From Deltaproteobacteria bacterium (GTDB lineage: Bacteria; Desulfobacterota; Desulfobacteria; Desulfobacterales; SURF-15): DNA of 7,623 nt. Location of the stretch: contig JAHEHB010000264.1 in the NCBI GenBank assembly GCA_024644775.1, forward strand, positions 1-7,623, written 5' to 3'. The position numbers and the translations under genes are program-made. Below the pieces are notes generated by a model that ran no database searches, was not told the DNA's origin, and worked only from the letters and a program-made list of their open reading frames with translations. Below are positions 5,906 through 7,623 of the stretch, in pieces (the first letter of the stretch is position 1; every line of letters begins with the position of its first letter).

Positions 5906-6823
5906 TTAAATGGCAAGCGATTTCGCTTGAAAGCCTGAGAGTCGGGTTGTGTCGTCGATCACACGGGTTTCCCAGGATTCCCTTTGAGCAAAGAACTTTC
6001 TTAGAAAAGCGTGGTTGAAGGAATGACCGGATTTGTTTAACACGACATGCCCCAATATGGGTATTCCGAGCAGAGAAAAGTCACCCATACAGTCTAATAT
6101 TTTGTGTCGAACAAACTCGTCCGGATACCTTAAACCGTCACTGTTAAGGATTTTATGATCATCTATTACAACCACGTTATCCAGGGAACCACCCCGTGCA
6201 AAACCATAGCGTTTCAGATAATCATATTCGTGCATAAATCCAAAGGTTCTCGCTTTGCAGATTTCCGTCTCAAAGACGTGTTCCGATACAAAGATTGAAC
6301 GGGATTGTTTTTGAACTAAGGGATGATCAAAATCTATGGTGCATGTAATACGAAAGTTTGGCGACGGGTAAACCGTTACCGATTTTCCATCTTCATTCAA
6401 CTCAATGGGCTTTTTTATTACAAAAAAATACCGTTGACCGAACTGCTCCTTAATACCGGCTGTCTTCATCAATTCGGTGAAGGGTCCTGCGCTTCCGTCC
6501 ATAATCGGAACTTCATAGGCATCGAGCTCAACCAATGCGTTATCGATGGACAGACCTGCAAAACTGGCCATCAGGTGCTCGATGGTTGAAACAATAAACC
6601 CATCGTGCCCAATGACGGTAGCGAGGCTGGTATCAACAACCATATTAAAATGGGCGGGAATTCCCGGACATTCCGGAATATCTTTTCGGACAAACTTGAT
6701 ACCATGATTGATCGGTGCCGGGTAAATGGTTAAATTAACTTTTTTACCAGAGTGCATTCCGATATCCGAGCAGAAGACCGGCTGTGCTACGGTTCTCTGT
6801 CGACAATGCAGGACCACAATCAT
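5906..6823 (-). CDS. lpxC: UDP-3-O-acyl-N-acetylglucosamine deacetylase
   Basis: LpxC is the zinc-dependent cytoplasmic enzyme that removes the N-acetyl group from UDP-3-O-acyl-GlcNAc, the committed step of lipid A synthesis. From the ATG at 6823 the protein has 305 residues, the normal size. Visible features are QRT (9-11) and GMHSGKKV (22-29); the EH pair in STIEHLMA (79-86) with catalytic E82 and zinc ligand H83; MDGSAGPF (108-115); KARTFGF (190-196); HKILD (240-244), giving zinc ligands H240 and D244; and GHSFNH (266-271) with the active-site histidine H267. A GTG directly upstream (6826) and an internal GTG (6817), better spaced from AGGTGA, are alternative starts. It heads the minus-strand run. 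The next gene begins 89 bases downstream with no terminator seen, so co-transcription with the sensor genes is likely. Confidence 0.96.
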   Translation of the reverse strand: MIVVLHCRQRTVAQPVFCSDIGMHSGKKVNLTIYPAPINHGIKFVRKDIPECPGIPAHFNMVVDTSLATVIGHDGFIVSTIEHLMASFAGLSIDNALVELDAYEVPIMDGSAGPFTELMKTAGIKEQFGQRYFFVIKKPIELNEDGKSVTVYPSPNFRITCTIDFDHPLVQKQSRSIFVSEHVFETEICKARTFGFMHEYDYLKRYGFARGGSLDNVVVIDDHKILNSDGLRYPDEFVRHKILDCMGDFSLLGIPILGHVVLNKSGHSFNHAFLRKFFAQRESWETRVIDDTTRLSGFQAKSLAI

Positions 6824-6856
6824 CACCTATACGCAACCGTTAAAATTTAAGCCCCT

Positions 6857-6884
6857 TATTTACATGTTTCTCGAGAAATTGCAA
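6857..6884 (-). promoter_or_regulatory. Candidate lpxC promoter with palindromic spacer
   Basis: On the minus strand TTGCAA (6879-6884) and TAAATA (6857-6862) are 16 bases apart and resemble weak -35 and -10 boxes. Twelve of the spacer bases (6867-6878) are the perfect palindrome TTTCTCGAGAAA, well placed for a repressor. Both boxes match consensus poorly (4/6 and 3/6), so this is tentative. Confidence 0.25.
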
Positions 6885-6932
6885 TACTGAATTGCCGGAT
6901 TTACAAGGCGGACAACATCTTCAAGTACGCTA

Positions 6933-6960
6933 CAAAACGATTGTGCTTCTCAAAACGATT
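6933..6960. repeat. Exact 10-bp direct repeat CAAAACGATT, 18-base period
   Basis: CAAAACGATT occurs at 6933-6942 and 6951-6960. The first copy overlaps the -35 box and the second lies in the spacer of the candidate comM promoter. Such paired direct repeats are typical of transcription-factor half-sites. The factor is unknown. Confidence 0.5.
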
Positions 6961-6969
6961 TGCTATAGG
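6941..6969 (+). promoter_or_regulatory. Candidate comM promoter, extended -10
   Basis: TTGTGC (6941-6946) lies 17 bases before TATAGG (6964-6969), which is preceded by TGC, an extended -10 arrangement. Transcription would start near 6976, giving a leader of about 80 bases. The -35 box is weak (3/6) and the -10 matches at four of six positions. Confidence 0.35.
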
Positions 6970-6990
6970 GTACCAACCATCCAGTAATCC

Positions 6991-7024
6991 CCGAGCGTCC
7001 TGCCCTCGGAGCCGAAACCGAGGC
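6991..7024 (+). other. Competing hairpins in the comM leader
   Basis: CTCGG (7005-7009) can pair either upstream with CCGAG (6991-6995) or, extended to CCTCGG (7004-7009), downstream with CCGAGG (7018-7023). The two stems are mutually exclusive. In addition CCATC (6977-6981) can pair with GATGG (7036-7040) to close the domain. No T-run follows, so this is not a terminator. An attenuator-like or translational role is possible but unproven. Confidence 0.3.
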
Positions 7025-7045
7025 ATTTACCGTTAGATGGAGTCG

Positions 7046-7052
7046 AAGGGTG
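7046..7052 (+). promoter_or_regulatory. Shine-Dalgarno deciding the comM TTG start
   Basis: AAGGGTG lies five bases before TTG at 7058-7060, and translation from there gives MLAKVLSSAVSGIDAY, the usual beginning of the family. An in-frame ATG at 7037 would add seven residues (MESKGVI) but has no ribosome-binding site in front of it. The TTG start is therefore preferred. Confidence 0.55.
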
Positions 7053-7057
7053 TTATA

Positions 7058-7623
7058 TTGCTTGCAAAAGTATTAAGCAGCGCTGTATCCGGAATCGATG
7101 CCTATGTCGTTGAAGTTGAAATCGATATCACCAATGGGCTTCCAACCTTCACTACTGTGGGGCTTCCCGAGGCAGCTGTAAAAGAAAGCAAAGAGCGCGT
7201 TAAATCCGCTATTAAAAACTCCGGCTATACCTTTCCCGATGATCGCATTACGGTGAATTTAGCCCCTGCAGACATAAAAAAAGAGGGCACGGGATTCGAC
7301 CTGCCGATAGCCCTTGGTATTCTAACCGCAAACCGGATTATCTCCAAGGCCACCATTTCAAGATATCTTTTTCTCGGAGAGCTGTCTTTAGATGGCCGCA
7401 TAAAACCTGTTCGGGGATCCCTTCCCATGGCGCTTGCGGCGAAAGAGGCGGGGTATTCCGGAATTATGGTTCCCGTCGACAATGGACGCGAAGCCTCTGT
7501 GGTCAAAGGGATTTCTGTTTATCCGGTAAAAACATTGTCTCAAGTGGTGGCGTTTCTGAGTGGCGAGATTCGATGTGAACCCGAAAAAGCGGACATTTCG
7601 GCCATTTTTAACACCGAAAACAG
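7058..7623 (+). CDS. comM: ComM/YifB family Mg-chelatase-like AAA ATPase, N-terminal part
   Basis: The first 188 codons of a ComM/YifB protein (normally about 500 residues) are present; the rest runs off the window. What is seen is the N-terminal ChlI-type, Lon-protease-like fold: LAKVLSSAVSGIDAY (2-16), GLPTFTTVGLPEAAVKESKE (27-46), ITVNLAPADIKKEG (64-77), FDLPIALGIL (80-89) and LFLGELSLDGRIKPVRG (104-120). The Walker A motif and the C-terminal Mg-chelatase domain lie outside, so ATPase integrity cannot be judged. In transformable bacteria ComM is a hexameric helicase that extends branch migration during integration of incoming DNA. In others its role is unclear. It uses a TTG start with AAGGGTG upstream and is divergent from lpxC, so it is probably regulated separately. 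Confidence 0.93.
   Translation, partial: MLAKVLSSAVSGIDAYVVEVEIDITNGLPTFTTVGLPEAAVKESKERVKSAIKNSGYTFPDDRITVNLAPADIKKEGTGFDLPIALGILTANRIISKATISRYLFLGELSLDGRIKPVRGSLPMALAAKEAGYSGIMVPVDNGREASVVKGISVYPVKTLSQVVAFLSGEIRCEPEKADISAIFNTEN

Larger units (their letters stand above)
6827..7057. promoter_or_regulatory. Divergent lpxC/comM intergenic region
   Basis: These 231 bases separate divergent genes and must hold both promoters. Visible elements are a weak lpxC promoter with a palindromic spacer, a GCAAT-ACTGA-ATTGC inverted repeat (6881-6895), an exact 10-bp direct repeat (6933-6960) overlapping a candidate comM promoter, and a hairpin-rich comM leader (6976-7057). I see no tRNA, no known riboswitch pattern and no gene. 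Confidence 0.6.

Noticed and set aside
6960..6990. Possible sigma-54 (-24/-12) promoter on the minus strand, TTGGTACCCTATAGCAA
   Set aside because: The GG to GC spacing is nine bases rather than ten and the flanking bases do not match TGGCAC-N5-TTGC.
6976..7057. Known riboswitch or tRNA in the comM leader
   Set aside because: The paired elements do not match the cyclic-di-GMP class I considered, there is no T-loop or acceptor stem, and the leader is short.
7225..7506. 93-codon open frame on the minus strand opposite comM
   Set aside because: It lies wholly within the conserved N-terminal comM coding sequence and resembles no family. It is a shadow.

Overview
The window looks like a piece of a Gram-negative deltaproteobacterial chromosome, most likely from the Desulfobacterales. 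Three things suggest this: the protein sequences, in particular the DUF4390 protein with its C-terminal LWDFETDWY block and the NtrY/NtrX pair; the gene order lpxC, DUF4390, ntrY, ntrX, rsmD, coaD; and intergenic spaces filled with small GC-rich palindromes and degenerate GGGATTTG-type repeats. I made no database comparison, so the taxonomic call is inference.

Layout. Positions 1-114 are non-coding and hold one palindrome. From 115 to 6826 all genes lie on the minus strand, so transcription runs right to left: lpxC (lipid A synthesis), a secreted DUF4390 protein, an NtrY-like membrane histidine kinase, an NtrX-like response regulator, a 312-base gap rich in repeats and hairpins, then rsmD (16S rRNA methyltransferase) and coaD (coenzyme A synthesis). 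Positions 6827-7057 form a divergent promoter region. From 7058 the start of comM/yifB runs rightward and leaves the window after 188 codons.

How the genes fit together. LpxC is the committed, regulated step of lipid A synthesis. It is followed by an exported protein of unknown function, then by a kinase with a large extracytoplasmic domain and that kinase's probable partner regulator. This is consistent with an envelope-related signalling cassette. rsmD and coaD are a housekeeping pair, separated from the regulator by the repeat-bearing gap. comM is probably independent.

Most notable points. The regulator carries GAFHGA where sigma-54 activators have GAFTGA, so it may not act as a normal sigma-54 activator. 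The 1228-1539 gap contains a long interrupted inverted repeat enclosing two hairpins. The lpxC/comM intergenic region holds a perfect 12-bp palindrome, an exact 10-bp direct repeat and two mutually exclusive hairpins ahead of a TTG start. No wholly new multi-gene system is evident. The interest lies in the altered regulator, its linkage to lpxC, and the intergenic elements.
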